This document shows positions 1 through 6,110 of a stretch of DNA of 12,970 nt, piece by piece. How positions within the stretch are numbered: the stretch's first letter is position 1; every line of letters begins with the position of its first letter. This stretch comes from Nitrospiraceae bacterium UBA6905 (GTDB taxonomy: Bacteria; Nitrospirota; Thermodesulfovibrionia; Thermodesulfovibrionales; UBA6898), in assembly GCA_002451165.1 (NCBI GenBank), contig DKBH01000042.1, positions 10,169 to 23,138 of the forward strand, read 5' to 3'. The translations under genes and the position numbers were made by a program. The notes below the pieces were generated by a model. That model was given only the letters and a program-made list of their open reading frames with translations. It was not told the DNA's origin and did no database searches.

Positions 1-606
1 ATCCCCGTGCTCAAGATGAAAGATGATGAAAATAAATCATGCCCTTTTGTGACGCCCGAGGGGTGCACGGTCTACGCTGATCGCCCACTTACGTGCCGTT
101 ATTACCCGATTGGCATGGGAATTATGAAGCAATATGACAAGAAAACCGGCACCAACTTTTTTATAAAGGTCAAGGAAGACCACTGCCTTGGACACAATGA
201 AGACAGAGAGTGGACGATTGATGAATGGCGAGAAGACCAGGGATCGGATGTGTATGATGAGGTCAATAACGACTGGATGGAGGTCGTGCTGAAGGCAAAG
301 ACCCTTGGCAATGTTGAGTTCAGCCCAAAGTCTCTTGAGCTTTTTTATATGGTGAGCTCGAATCTCGATGACTTCAGGCGCTTTGTTTTTGAAAGCAATT
401 TTCTCAAGGCATACGAGATTGAGCCTCGCGTAATTCAAATAATACAGGAAGACGAAATCGAACTCTTGAAGTTTTCCCTTTCATGGCTCAGGTTTACTTT
501 GTTCGGCGAAGGGGGTTTTATTGTTAACGAAGAGGCACGGAAACAGGCTCAGAAGAAGCTCTCGGCTGAGTCCGGAACACGTCAGGCGGAGAAGTCAGAG
601 GGCTAA
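1..606 (+). CDS. YkgJ-family cysteine-cluster protein (5' truncated by window edge)
   Basis: The reading frame is open from base 1 to the TAA at 604-606, so the gene begins upstream of the window; the internal GTG at 7 is not a convincing start. The visible 201 residues begin just before a segment reading CPF...EGCTVYADRPLTCRYYP. This is the second half of the YkgJ (UPF0153, zinc- or iron-chelating cysteine cluster) signature, in which a CxxxCC motif nearer the N-terminus pairs with CPFL..GC.iY..RP..CR. A further Cys lies in DHCLGHNED. The rest is an acidic, mostly helical tail of about 130 residues without recognisable motifs, longer than in minimal YkgJ proteins, ending in a charged K/Q/E-rich stretch. 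Family members are presumed metal-binding, with no settled reaction. The family call is good; any function would be a guess. Confidence 0.75.
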   Translation: MPVLKMKDDENKSCPFVTPEGCTVYADRPLTCRYYPIGMGIMKQYDKKTGTNFFIKVKEDHCLGHNEDREWTIDEWREDQGSDVYDEVNNDWMEVVLKAKTLGNVEFSPKSLELFYMVSSNLDDFRRFVFESNFLKAYEIEPRVIQIIQEDEIELLKFSLSWLRFTLFGEGGFIVNEEARKQAQKKLSAESGTRQAEKSEG

Positions 607-608
607 TA

Positions 609-659
609 CCTGCCAGCGTGCTGAGCAGGATATGCACGGGTTGTCAGCCCCCACTGGCA
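609..659 (+). terminator. Structured RNA segment after the YkgJ gene, possible terminator
   Basis: Three bases past the stop codon, TGCCAG (611-616) can pair with CTGGCA (654-659), enclosing a CGTGC/GCACG stem (617-621 with 634-638) and a short GGG/CCC arm. Together they resemble a three-way junction, followed by a modest T-rich run (TTTGAACTTTTT). An alternative CCTGC/GCAGG hairpin (609-613 with 625-629) competes with it. The U-tract is interrupted, so termination is only a possibility. Confidence 0.25.
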
Positions 660-761
660 TTTGAACTTTTTCCCACCATCTTGTTTCTCCACAGGCAGGA
701 CTTCCTGCAAGCATTGTCATCAGTAATTGTGATTTCGCTAACAACAAACAAATGCCGGATT

Positions 762-770
762 TGCTATAAT
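762..770 (+). promoter_or_regulatory. Extended -10 promoter for the TPR gene
   Basis: The nonamer TGCTATAAT is a perfect extended -10 element (TGn plus TATAAT), 50 bases before the downstream ATG. No good -35 hexamer is visible at 16-18 bases, as is usual for extended -10 promoters. The predicted transcript would start near 777. Confidence 0.5.
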
Positions 771-820
771 GCCGTCAGTGAACGCACAGTAGAGAAGACT
801 GAAAAACCAAGGAGGATGGC

Positions 821-1147
821 ATGAAAAAAACTGTATTTATTCTTGCTCTGCTCTCGCTGGTTGCAACAGTAGCTTGGGCAACCGACCTGAACAGTGATAA
901 GGACTTCACGGCAGGACTTAGAGCCTACAACACAAAAAACTATAAGGCAGCGATTAAGCATTTTACTGAATATGTGAATAAGAAACCTGACCCGACGGCC
1001 TATTACCTGATTGGTTACTCTCTGTATGAACAGGGAAAGTTTACTGCGGCCATAGAATCTTTCAACCAGGCATATCTCATCGACCCGGAATTTTCTCTGG
1101 AAAAGGTAGGACTGATAAAGAAAGCACCCGACCTTAATTCTGAATAG
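821..1147 (+). CDS. Small exported TPR-repeat protein
   Basis: This 108-residue protein starts at ATG 821 behind a GGAGG at 811-815. Residues 1-20 form a typical Sec signal peptide: MKK, a hydrophobic run, then AWA as the likely cleavage site. The mature part has about two tetratricopeptide-like helix pairs. DFTAGLRAYNTKNYKAAIKHF (about 27-47) and AYYLIGYSLYEQGKFTAAIESF (about 59-80) show the A/G/Y and A spacing of TPR motifs, followed by NQAYLIDPEF. The product is probably a soluble periplasmic adaptor for protein-protein contacts, or a lipid-free relative of YbgF/BamD-type TPR proteins, but it lacks a lipobox and is too short to assign further. It stands alone, flanked on both sides by non-coding DNA. 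The TPR and signal-peptide reading is strong; the role is unknown. Confidence 0.8.
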   Translation: MKKTVFILALLSLVATVAWATDLNSDKDFTAGLRAYNTKNYKAAIKHFTEYVNKKPDPTAYYLIGYSLYEQGKFTAAIESFNQAYLIDPEFSLEKVGLIKKAPDLNSE

Positions 1148-1569
1148 GGATAGGTTGCTTCATTAGCCGTAGTAATAAGCGTTCAGCCTGCAAAGCGGAA
1201 GACTCAGCCCTTGACATCGGAGAAGTCTGTATTTTTCTGCTGCGAAGCATTACGTAGTCCTTGCATACACGGCTGGGTTAGCTTATCCTGAGTACCTCTT
1301 CGGCTTTTTTCCGTCACTGCCCGGCTGTTCTATTGATTAGATCAGAAAAGGCATCTATATGCAGACAGGCCCGCACAGTAGGGGCACGTCTGCACGTTTT
1401 AGGATATAAGCACCTCCTGAAGATTCGTATAAAAGTCGTATTCAACACTGACGTCCCACAGTTTAAGCAAGAGATATCCCTCTCTGGCGCAGACTTGCCT
1501 TCTCTCTCCTAATTCCGGCATCTCTAATACTGCGGTATACAATTATGTGCCGTGTGGCATGAAAAATTA
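1148..1569. other. Non-coding stretch between the TPR gene and the ABC remnant
   Basis: I see no convincing gene on either strand here. Short open frames lack Shine-Dalgarno sites and family-like sequence. The only structure I note is an interrupted hairpin at 1360-1394, listed separately. The stretch may be decayed sequence belonging to the pseudogene that follows. Confidence 0.5.
1360..1394. terminator. Interrupted hairpin, possible terminator
   Basis: TGCAGAC (1360-1366) pairs with GTCTGCA (1388-1394). Inside, GCCC (1369-1372) pairs with GGGC (1382-1385), the two stems separated by a 2-base internal loop. On the + strand it is followed by CGTTTTAGG, a short T run. It lies over 200 bases beyond the TPR gene, so its link to any transcript is unclear. 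Confidence 0.25.
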
Positions 1570-1818
1570 ATTCAAGTGAGATAGCGGCAAAGGGCTCTTT
1601 TCGAAAGGATCGGCAGATATGCGGTGTCGAATAAGGGGCATGATGACCTTTCGACTGGTAAACAAGCAGCAACTGTTGATGGGATCGTCGGCGAGATTGC
1701 CGGTGATTTCATCATCAGAAGGAAGAAACAGGGTACCTTGACCACAATTATGACTTCCCATAACGAAAAGCTGGCAGAAATGCTTGCGGATGTTCTGCAC
1801 GTTATGAGAAATGGCTAA
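1570..1818 (+). pseudogene. Decayed C-terminal part of an ABC-transporter ATPase (LolD/MacB-like)
   Basis: The frame ending at TAA 1816-1818 reads QGTLTTIMTSHNEKLAEM then ADVLHVMRNG. This matches the end of LolD/FtsE/MacB-type ATPases: strand before the switch histidine, THDexLAe.aDRvl.l.dG. Upstream, DDLSTGKQAATVDGIVGEI aligns with DEPTGNLD...TVDGIVGEI (Walker B end and D-loop). RQRALFER aligns with the residues after LSGG.QQR, at the family spacing of 16 residues between QR and the Walker B Asp. The codon before RQR is TAG (1582-1584), one C-to-T change from a Gln codon, and preceding bases resemble AGTGGAGGA with losses. There is no Walker A or Q-loop, and Walker B is corrupted. It is a relic, not a functional gene. 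I found no credible partner permease nearby. Confidence 0.55.
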
Positions 1819-1959
1819 TTTCCTGAATAGAAGCTGTATAAAGATGACCTTAGCGCATCTTACAGCTTTCTTCATCAAGCAGTCAGTCTTCACGTGTAAC
1901 GAGTACGGACGTCAGCTATTTGTCAGGACGTCCTATCTTTAGGAATAGTGGCGGATGGG

Positions 1960-1973
1960 ATGATTTAGATCAT
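1960..1973. promoter_or_regulatory. FNR/CRP-type operator
   Basis: ATGATTTAGATCAT is a palindrome with two perfect 5-bp arms (ATGAT/ATCAT) separated by 4 bp, close to the FNR/DNR consensus TTGAT-N4-ATCAA. Its centre lies between 1966 and 1967. Taking the -10 at 1996-2001 as -12 to -7, the centre falls at -41.5, the position used by class II FNR/CRP activators, which replace the -35 contact. No good -35 is present, as expected for such a promoter. Which regulator binds is inference. Confidence 0.5.
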
Positions 1974-1995
1974 AGCAAGCATCTTAGTTACGGCT

Positions 1996-2001
1996 TATAC
2001 T
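1996..2001 (+). promoter_or_regulatory. -10 element of the promoter for the six-cysteine protein
   Basis: TATACT matches the sigma-70 -10 consensus at five of six positions. It lies 58 bases before the chosen ATG, giving a leader of about 51 bases. The expected -35 position (TAGCAA) is poor, consistent with dependence on the upstream palindrome. Confidence 0.45.
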
Positions 2002-2058
2002 GTAGATACGCAAGGCATGATAGCATTGCGAACTGATACACATTCAGGAGGTAAGGAA

Positions 2059-2553
2059 ATGAACGAAGGATTTTGTGGCTGTGCAGGTAAGAAACCAGTA
2101 GATTTTACAGAAAAGACGACTGAACATACTATTGGTGGGGACAAAAAGCCCGAGCTCCAGAACTGGCCAATCCAGCTTAAGCTGGTTGGGACGGGCGGGA
2201 ACTATCTTAATGATGCCGATATCCTTTTGGCGGCAGATTGCACGGCCTTTTCAACCATAGCATTCCACAATCGATTCATAAAAGGCAAGAAAGTCCTTAT
2301 CGGCTGTCCGAAACTTGATAATGCTCAGCAGTACTTTGAGCAGCTGACTGGTTTGTTCAAGGATTTTTCTATTAAGAGCGTAGCAGTTGTGCGTATGGAG
2401 GTTCCCTGCTGCGGTGGTCTCGCCTTTATTACCCAGCAGGCCATTAAGAACTCGGGGAAGGATATCCCTTACAGCGAAACCATCATCGGGGTAAAGGGAG
2501 ATGTCAAGCAGGAAGGAATGGCCCCGCTTATTCCCAAGGTTCAGGCAGTTTAG
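2059..2553 (+). CDS. Six-cysteine protein, stand-alone domain otherwise linked to 4Fe-4S ferredoxins
   Basis: The start is ATG 2059 because AGGAGGT at 2046-2052 precedes it at ideal spacing; an in-frame ATG at 2017 has no such site. The 164-residue product has Cys at 6, 8, 61, 83, 117 and 118. The core runs from NWPIQLKL (35-42) through DILLAADC (54-61), KVLIGCPKLD (78-87) and MEVPCCGGL (113-121) to a closing TIIGVKGDV. From memory, this resembles the C-terminal domain found after a CxxCxxC ferredoxin domain in small iron-sulfur proteins of anaerobes. Here the ferredoxin half is replaced by a short CGC-containing N-terminus. It is probably soluble and cytoplasmic, binding metal or an Fe-S cluster or carrying redox thiols; no reaction is known. 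An FNR-like operator at its promoter suggests redox or anaerobic control. It ends at a bidirectional hairpin facing the cinA-like gene. Confidence 0.7.
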   Translation: MNEGFCGCAGKKPVDFTEKTTEHTIGGDKKPELQNWPIQLKLVGTGGNYLNDADILLAADCTAFSTIAFHNRFIKGKKVLIGCPKLDNAQQYFEQLTGLFKDFSIKSVAVVRMEVPCCGGLAFITQQAIKNSGKDIPYSETIIGVKGDVKQEGMAPLIPKVQAV

Positions 2554-2577
2554 CTATTGAGCAAGGAAAATCGAGTA

Positions 2578-2606
2578 CTATGCCGGAGGGCGGTAATCCG
2601 GCATAG
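2578..2606. terminator. Perfect 10-bp hairpin between convergent genes
   Basis: CTATGCCGGA (2578-2587) and TCCGGCATAG (2597-2606) form a perfect stem around a 9-base loop. It fills the 54-base gap between the + strand stop at 2553 and the minus-strand stop at 2608, so it probably serves both transcripts. Neither side has a long T run, so it may act as an mRNA 3' end stabiliser as much as an intrinsic terminator. Confidence 0.6.
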
Positions 2607-2607
2607 G

Positions 2608-3360
2608 TTATTCTATGCGGACCAGCATTTCTTTAGGGATTTGTTTAATTAGTTCGTCAAGAGCTCTTCCAAGGTCTGCTTCCATCTTAGATTCCACCGT
2701 TAATATGATCTGGTAATCCTGGTGGTCGAGGATTGGATACGAGCCAAAATCCACACAGTTGTTTTTTTCCACAACCGCATTCAGAATTGCTGCTATATCT
2801 GATTCGTTTGCCCTGAGATAGATGCGCTTCAAGTAAAACTCGGATGTCCTGAAGCGCTCCCTGATCAGCATGAATTTTTCGCGGAGATACCGCGGGATGC
2901 CCGGGAATATATATATATTCTTAAAAACAACAAGGGGAAAATTATTCGTCGTGAACTCAATGACTTCAGCGCCCGCCGGTACCTCTGCCATTTTCAAGAT
3001 AGCTGCGTTTGCCGTTTTACCATAACGTTCTACAAATTTTCTCTCAAGAAGTGGATGCCGGACAAGCTCTACGCAGAATGCCTTTGCAACTCCAGCCATG
3101 GTGACATCATCATGTGTGGGACCCACCCCTCCTGAGGTAAACACGAAGTCATAAGCGGAAGAAAAAGCCGGCACTTCCGAACTTATCATATCAAGATCGT
3201 CCGGTATAACAGATATGCGCATGAGACTTATACCAAGGGCCCTCAGTTCGGCTGCAAGAAAAAAAGAGTTCTGATCCTGTATTTTGCCGGAAAGAATTTC
3301 ATTTCCTATGATGATTAAACCAGCTGTTTTGATGGCGACCTGGGCGCAATCCATGATCAT
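2608..3360 (-). CDS. CinA N-terminal/molybdopterin-binding (MoaB/Mog fold) protein
   Basis: The 250-residue protein belongs to the competence/damage-inducible CinA N-terminal family (COG1058). GNEILSGKIQDQN (19-31) and TSGGVGPTHDDVT (75-87) are the two hallmark loops of the MoCF-binding fold, the second carrying GGxGPTxDD. PGIPRYL occupies the usual third loop. The C-terminal amidohydrolase domain of full-length CinA (about 410 residues) is absent, so nicotinamide-nucleotide deamidase activity is not expected. Related single-domain proteins are annotated as molybdopterin-binding or nucleotide-hydrolysing, with the true substrate uncertain. The start is at ATG 3360 or ATG 3354; neither has a strong Shine-Dalgarno site, and an in-frame TGA lies just upstream. 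It is the last gene of a three-gene minus-strand cluster, 75 bases after its neighbour. Confidence 0.88.
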   Translation of the reverse strand: MIMDCAQVAIKTAGLIIIGNEILSGKIQDQNSFFLAAELRALGISLMRISVIPDDLDMISSEVPAFSSAYDFVFTSGGVGPTHDDVTMAGVAKAFCVELVRHPLLERKFVERYGKTANAAILKMAEVPAGAEVIEFTTNNFPLVVFKNIYIFPGIPRYLREKFMLIRERFRTSEFYLKRIYLRANESDIAAILNAVVEKNNCVDFGSYPILDHQDYQIILTVESKMEADLGRALDELIKQIPKEMLVRIE

Positions 3361-3435
3361 AATGTATCAGAAAACAGGGGTAATTCCCACGTATTTCCTC
3401 AGTTCCAAAAGCGGGTCTGCTGGACAGAGGAGAAA

Positions 3436-4089
3436 TTATTTTTTTTCTTCAGGGGGCTCAATGATGAAATTCATCCAGATAAGGTTAAAAACATCGCCAT
3501 AATCCTTCAGATAATCTTTCATGGTACCGCTATTCTTGACGTTTTTCGTGTAACGCCTGAATTGTTTCGCAATATAGGCGAGAATCTGCTTCTTCTGAGC
3601 GGGGAGGTAAGGATAGACGCATCTGCCCATAACATCCCTTCCATCAAGGTTCAAGATTCTCGTTGCAAAGAGATCCCCTTTCTTTAGTCCCAGCGCTATC
3701 ATCTTGTCTCTTAAATCGACTTCCCTGTCAAGGAGGATATCCTTTAGTAGCACCCTTTTGTCTTTTGCAACAGATATTACCTCGAAGAGACTCAATACGG
3801 AATCCCTTGCCCTAAGCAAGAGCGAGGCAGCATCATCACTGAGATCACGGTTTTTTATGAAAAAGTCGGTGAAGGTCTCGCCTTGCTCATTTATTTTATA
3901 GTCAAAGATCAACCAGTCCTCGAAATTATGAAACCCAAGCGAGAGAGCAGTGCCGCCGAGGAATTCGTCAGGGTTTTCACCATCCCAATAATAGCTGTAC
4001 GCCTTGTCTATAAGTTCAGCATGATTAATCCTGACATGCTGAATGATATCCTGAAAGAGTTCCTTGATCTGCTTTGCTTCTTTTCCCAT
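3436..4089 (-). CDS. Uncharacterised 217-residue cytoplasmic protein
   Basis: ATG 4089 is preceded by AAGGAA (minus strand, 4097-4102), so the start is credible. The protein has no signal peptide or membrane segment and is predicted mostly helical, with charged helices at 1-35 and 75-140. The stretch DEFLGGTALSLGFHNFEDWL followed by IFDYKINEQGETFTDFF, then LLLRARDSVLSLFEV, then KKGDLFATRILNLDG, recalls the body of large uncharacterised proteins that end in a SEC-C metal-binding motif. That C-terminal Cys cluster is missing here, and the protein ends in a charged PPEEKK tail. The resemblance is weak and from memory. It sits 43 bases downstream of the exported murein peptidase and 75 bases upstream of the cinA-like gene, suggesting co-transcription but not a shared pathway. 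The gene is solid; its function is unknown. Confidence 0.7.
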   Translation of the reverse strand: MGKEAKQIKELFQDIIQHVRINHAELIDKAYSYYWDGENPDEFLGGTALSLGFHNFEDWLIFDYKINEQGETFTDFFIKNRDLSDDAASLLLRARDSVLSLFEVISVAKDKRVLLKDILLDREVDLRDKMIALGLKKGDLFATRILNLDGRDVMGRCVYPYLPAQKKQILAYIAKQFRRYTKNVKNSGTMKDYLKDYGDVFNLIWMNFIIEPPEEKK

Positions 4090-4132
4090 ATTCTATTTCC
4101 TTGTTTGCTATGTTTTCAGATGATCCCCGTCC

Positions 4133-4654
4133 TTACCAGTATCTGACAGGGCCGACATCAATATGAACAAAATCACGATACATCCCAACACCGCCCGCAA
4201 AGAACGACTTGGCAACGTGCGCAACCGATTTCTGGTGTACGCCGCTGACCTTAAAATCTATGGCTAGCCCCTGCAGATGAAAACTATTGCGAGCAACACT
4301 CCTGCTTTGAGCCCTCAGGATGTCATTGTATTCCTGCGACCGGTATGCGGAGATAACCTCAACCGGGCCGCTGCTGCCCAGTCTTTCCTTTACGTCGCAG
4401 AGGAGGTCGAGGACACCGGTATCCATGGGATGCACCTCATTGGTATAATGACAGCGCAGAAGATAATTAATCTTTTCAAGTGCAGCGGTGTCATACGAAC
4501 CTTGAGAAAAATAAGTTATTTCAAGAGATTCGTTAGTATGAACATTGTACGCATAGAGTGTTCTCTCTTCCGGCCAACTGCCGAATGCGCCCGAAACGGG
4601 ATAGGTGGCGACCGCGGCAGCCAAGCCAAGCATGAATGCCCTTCGAGATATCAT
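4133..4654 (-). CDS. Tat-exported DUF882/M15-like murein peptidase (YcbK/MepK family)
   Basis: The 173-residue product begins MISRRAFMLGLAAAVA, a twin-arginine signal (SRRxFM) with a hydrophobic core, probably cleaved near residue 25. The mature domain shows the DUF882/peptidase M15 zinc site: SFHLQGLAIDF (124-134; His126 and Asp133 as ligands) and VHIDVG (163-168; His164 completing the site, followed by Asp166). VISAYRSQEYN (100-110) is the typical substrate-binding strand. The end in GPVRYW matches the family's GPVR.W. E. coli MepK (YcbK) cleaves 3-3 crosslinks in peptidoglycan, so a periplasmic cell-wall role is likely. GGAGG-type sequence (minus, 4665-4669) lies 10 bases before ATG 4654. 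It is first in a minus-strand cluster with the 217-residue and cinA-like genes. Confidence 0.88.
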   Translation of the reverse strand: MISRRAFMLGLAAAVATYPVSGAFGSWPEERTLYAYNVHTNESLEITYFSQGSYDTAALEKINYLLRCHYTNEVHPMDTGVLDLLCDVKERLGSSGPVEVISAYRSQEYNDILRAQSRSVARNSFHLQGLAIDFKVSGVHQKSVAHVAKSFFAGGVGMYRDFVHIDVGPVRYW

Positions 4655-4768
4655 AGCTATACGACCTCCGTATGTTTCGAATATTCTTGTAGGACCATAT
4701 GTGATTTCTTTCAGGTGCTGCTATGAGTAGATCGATCTTTTCAAATTGACTAACTGCATCAGCTTCAT

Positions 4769-4934
4769 AATTTATAAAAACGGCCAGAAAACCCCATGGC
4801 TTTTAAGCCTGGGGATGAATGGCCGCCCGGAGCGAAGCGGAGGCCATTCTTGCATCGTGTGGCGAGGCCATCGGTCTAGGCCACAGATGCAGAAGCCCTG
4901 AAACCCCGGACTTTAGTCCGGGGAGGGGGTTCAT
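4769..4934. mobile_element. 166-bp non-autonomous IS200/IS605-type element (PATE/MITE-like)
   Basis: Two hairpins sit near the ends. The left one (4792-4814) is CCCCA-GGCTT/AAGCC-TGGGG with one unpaired T at 4797; the right one (4904-4923) is a perfect 9-bp CCCCGGACT/AGTCCGGGG. Each is directly preceded by the same GAAA (4787-4791 and 4900-4903). TTCAT lies just outside the proposed left end (4764-4768) and forms the right end (4930-4934). In IS200/IS605 elements, TnpA recognises subterminal hairpins, some with an extrahelical T. It selects cleavage sites through guide bases at the hairpin foot; here GAA can pair with TTC of TTCAT. Distances of 23 bases (left) and 11 bases (right) from hairpin to cut site resemble the known family geometry. 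There is no tnpA or tnpB, so movement would need a helper in trans. Direction and exact ends are inferred. Confidence 0.6.
4817..4891 (+). ncRNA. Double stem-loop core, possible omega-RNA-like scaffold
   Basis: Between the terminal hairpins, GAATGGCC (4817-4824) pairs with GGCCATTC (4842-4849) around a GC-rich loop with a small internal stem. Next, TGCATC-G-TGTGGC (4851-4863) pairs with GCCACA-GATGCA (4880-4891) with one bulged base, capped by a further 5-bp stem including a G-U pair (4865-4877). Such density of helices directly before a right-end hairpin is reminiscent of the omega-RNA of TnpB transposons, which ends at the right end of the element. Transcription is not shown and no TnpB gene is present. 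The strand is chosen by that analogy. Confidence 0.35.
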
Positions 4935-5657
4935 TATCAGTGTATAAGAGTCCTTGTTGATCTCAAGAAAGATCTTCTCTTTTCGGGGACAAATGGCGTT
5001 ACCACTATATATATTACCTGTTCAGGATTATTCAGCTCAACTTTTTCTCAGCACATTCCCATAGCTTTCTCTCGGAAAGATTATTTCCCCGGCAATTCTG
5101 AAATGACACACAGCGGACTGCCCGATAGTTTCGCGGATGAGAATGCCCGGTAGAGAGATCGTGATTTCAAATCTGTAGGTGAGGTGTCAAAGCAAAAAGA
5201 CATAATCGACCTAACCGTATTTGCCTAAATCTCTATTTCCACCCGGGCGGGGGGATGATGTAACATAGGTAAAACTTCTGCTTTGCCGCAAATACTGACT
5301 CCACCTGTAGCATTCGCTACCCCTTTATGCGTCGCTGCGAGTATGCCGTGTTCCCTGGGAAAAGACCTGGCGATCTGACTGTCCATGAAGCTGCATGAAT
5401 GTGGAGCATAGTAAATTGGTGATACCATTTTCATTCACCACACTAAAAGATTCTTCACATGTCAATTACCGGCTGCAGGCGAGCAAAAATAATCTTTTTG
5501 TCGGCATTCTCGTCCTTGGCGATATTTCATGAACTGCCCCCATGCGGGCACCAATAATCTTGAATTTATTGCCTTTTATGATGTTGTCAAGCGCCTTCTC
5601 CCAAAGAGCATGTCCGCAAGCAAGGGGAAAAGAAAGTGCAGGATGACGATGAGAATA
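4935..5657. other. Gene-poor stretch with minus-strand protein-like fragments
   Basis: No gene can be assigned over about 720 bases. On the minus strand several short frames look protein-like. One of 69 residues runs from ATG 5434 to a stop at 5225 (contains HGILAATHKGVANATGGVSI), lacks a Shine-Dalgarno site and follows a TGA directly. Another, roughly 5180-5035, reads RFEITISLPGILIRETIGQS. They are in different frames, separated by stops, and match no family I know. They may be remains of a decayed gene or chance frames; no strong promoter or terminator is seen. Confidence 0.35.
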
Positions 5658-6020
5658 CTACTGTTCCGTACCGTGTTCCGTGTCCTTATAAAAGGTATCA
5701 ACAGCGGATCTTTCAACGTCCTCGAACATCTCTTTAAGGGCTTTCTCTATGCGCTCAATCGAGACATTCAGCTTCCTGCTGATCTGCTCAAGAGGGATAT
5801 TTGCGGCAAAATGCTCTTCTGCGATGATAACCTTGAGGACATCGTCAAGGACCGTCTCCCGAAGATTCTTGTCCCTGATACTAATCATTGCACCCGCAGT
5901 TTCGAAGTCAAGGCCTTTATACAGACCAGCCTTCACTTGTGCAAGTGCCTCCATATAGATAGCATCGTCCTCCGGAGAAAACTCATTGTGGGGCATATCA
6001 TTAAACCCTCTTTCTGCCAT
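5658..6020 (-). CDS. Small HTH-like acidic protein, unrecognised family
   Basis: The open frame extends to 6443, but the start is set at ATG 6020 because AAGGAG (minus, 6028-6033) lies 7 bases before it and the longer frame overlaps icd on the opposite strand. The product is 120 residues. The N-terminal half is acidic and helical (PEDDAIYMEALAQVKAGLYKG, then LDFETAGAMISIRDKNLRETV). Residues 75-98, IPLEQISRKLNVSIERIEKALKE, look like a helix-turn-helix: two short helices around a LNVS turn, as in sigma-region-4 or MerR/LuxR-like recognition units. The tail is charged. It could be a small DNA-binding regulator or an adaptor. It is transcribed divergently from icd with 150 bases between starts, so regulation of icd is a possibility only. 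Confidence 0.65.
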   Translation of the reverse strand: MAERGFNDMPHNEFSPEDDAIYMEALAQVKAGLYKGLDFETAGAMISIRDKNLRETVLDDVLKVIIAEEHFAANIPLEQISRKLNVSIERIEKALKEMFEDVERSAVDTFYKDTEHGTEQ

Positions 6021-6110
6021 GATCCTACTCCTTAGAAATGTCGACATATCCTGCCACAGGGAACAACTTAATATAACATATGGCAAAGCCCGACGGCAGC
6101 ACATCGCCAG

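Noticed and set aside
618..824. 68-residue + strand open frame between the YkgJ and TPR genes
   Set aside because: No Shine-Dalgarno site or family resemblance; it runs over the TPR promoter and into its start codon.
1463..1893. Minus-strand open frames over the ABC remnant
   Set aside because: The + strand carries clear ATPase motifs in the same DNA, and the minus frames have none.
1907..1933. Two GGACGTC copies 19 bases apart, considered as a regulator site
   Set aside because: Short motif, not near any promoter element, and a 7-base repeat can arise by chance.
1845..1943. Short + strand frame (MTLAHLTAFFIKQSVFT...) after the ABC remnant, considered as a permease start
   Set aside because: Only about 32 residues, no membrane segment of proper length, and no ribosome site; resemblance to an ABC permease is too slight.
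4277..4726. 149-residue + strand open frame
   Set aside because: Antisense to the DUF882 peptidase, whose motifs and Shine-Dalgarno site are convincing.
5529..6035. 168-residue + strand open frame
   Set aside because: Antisense shadow of the HTH-like gene with no ribosome-binding site or recognisable sequence.
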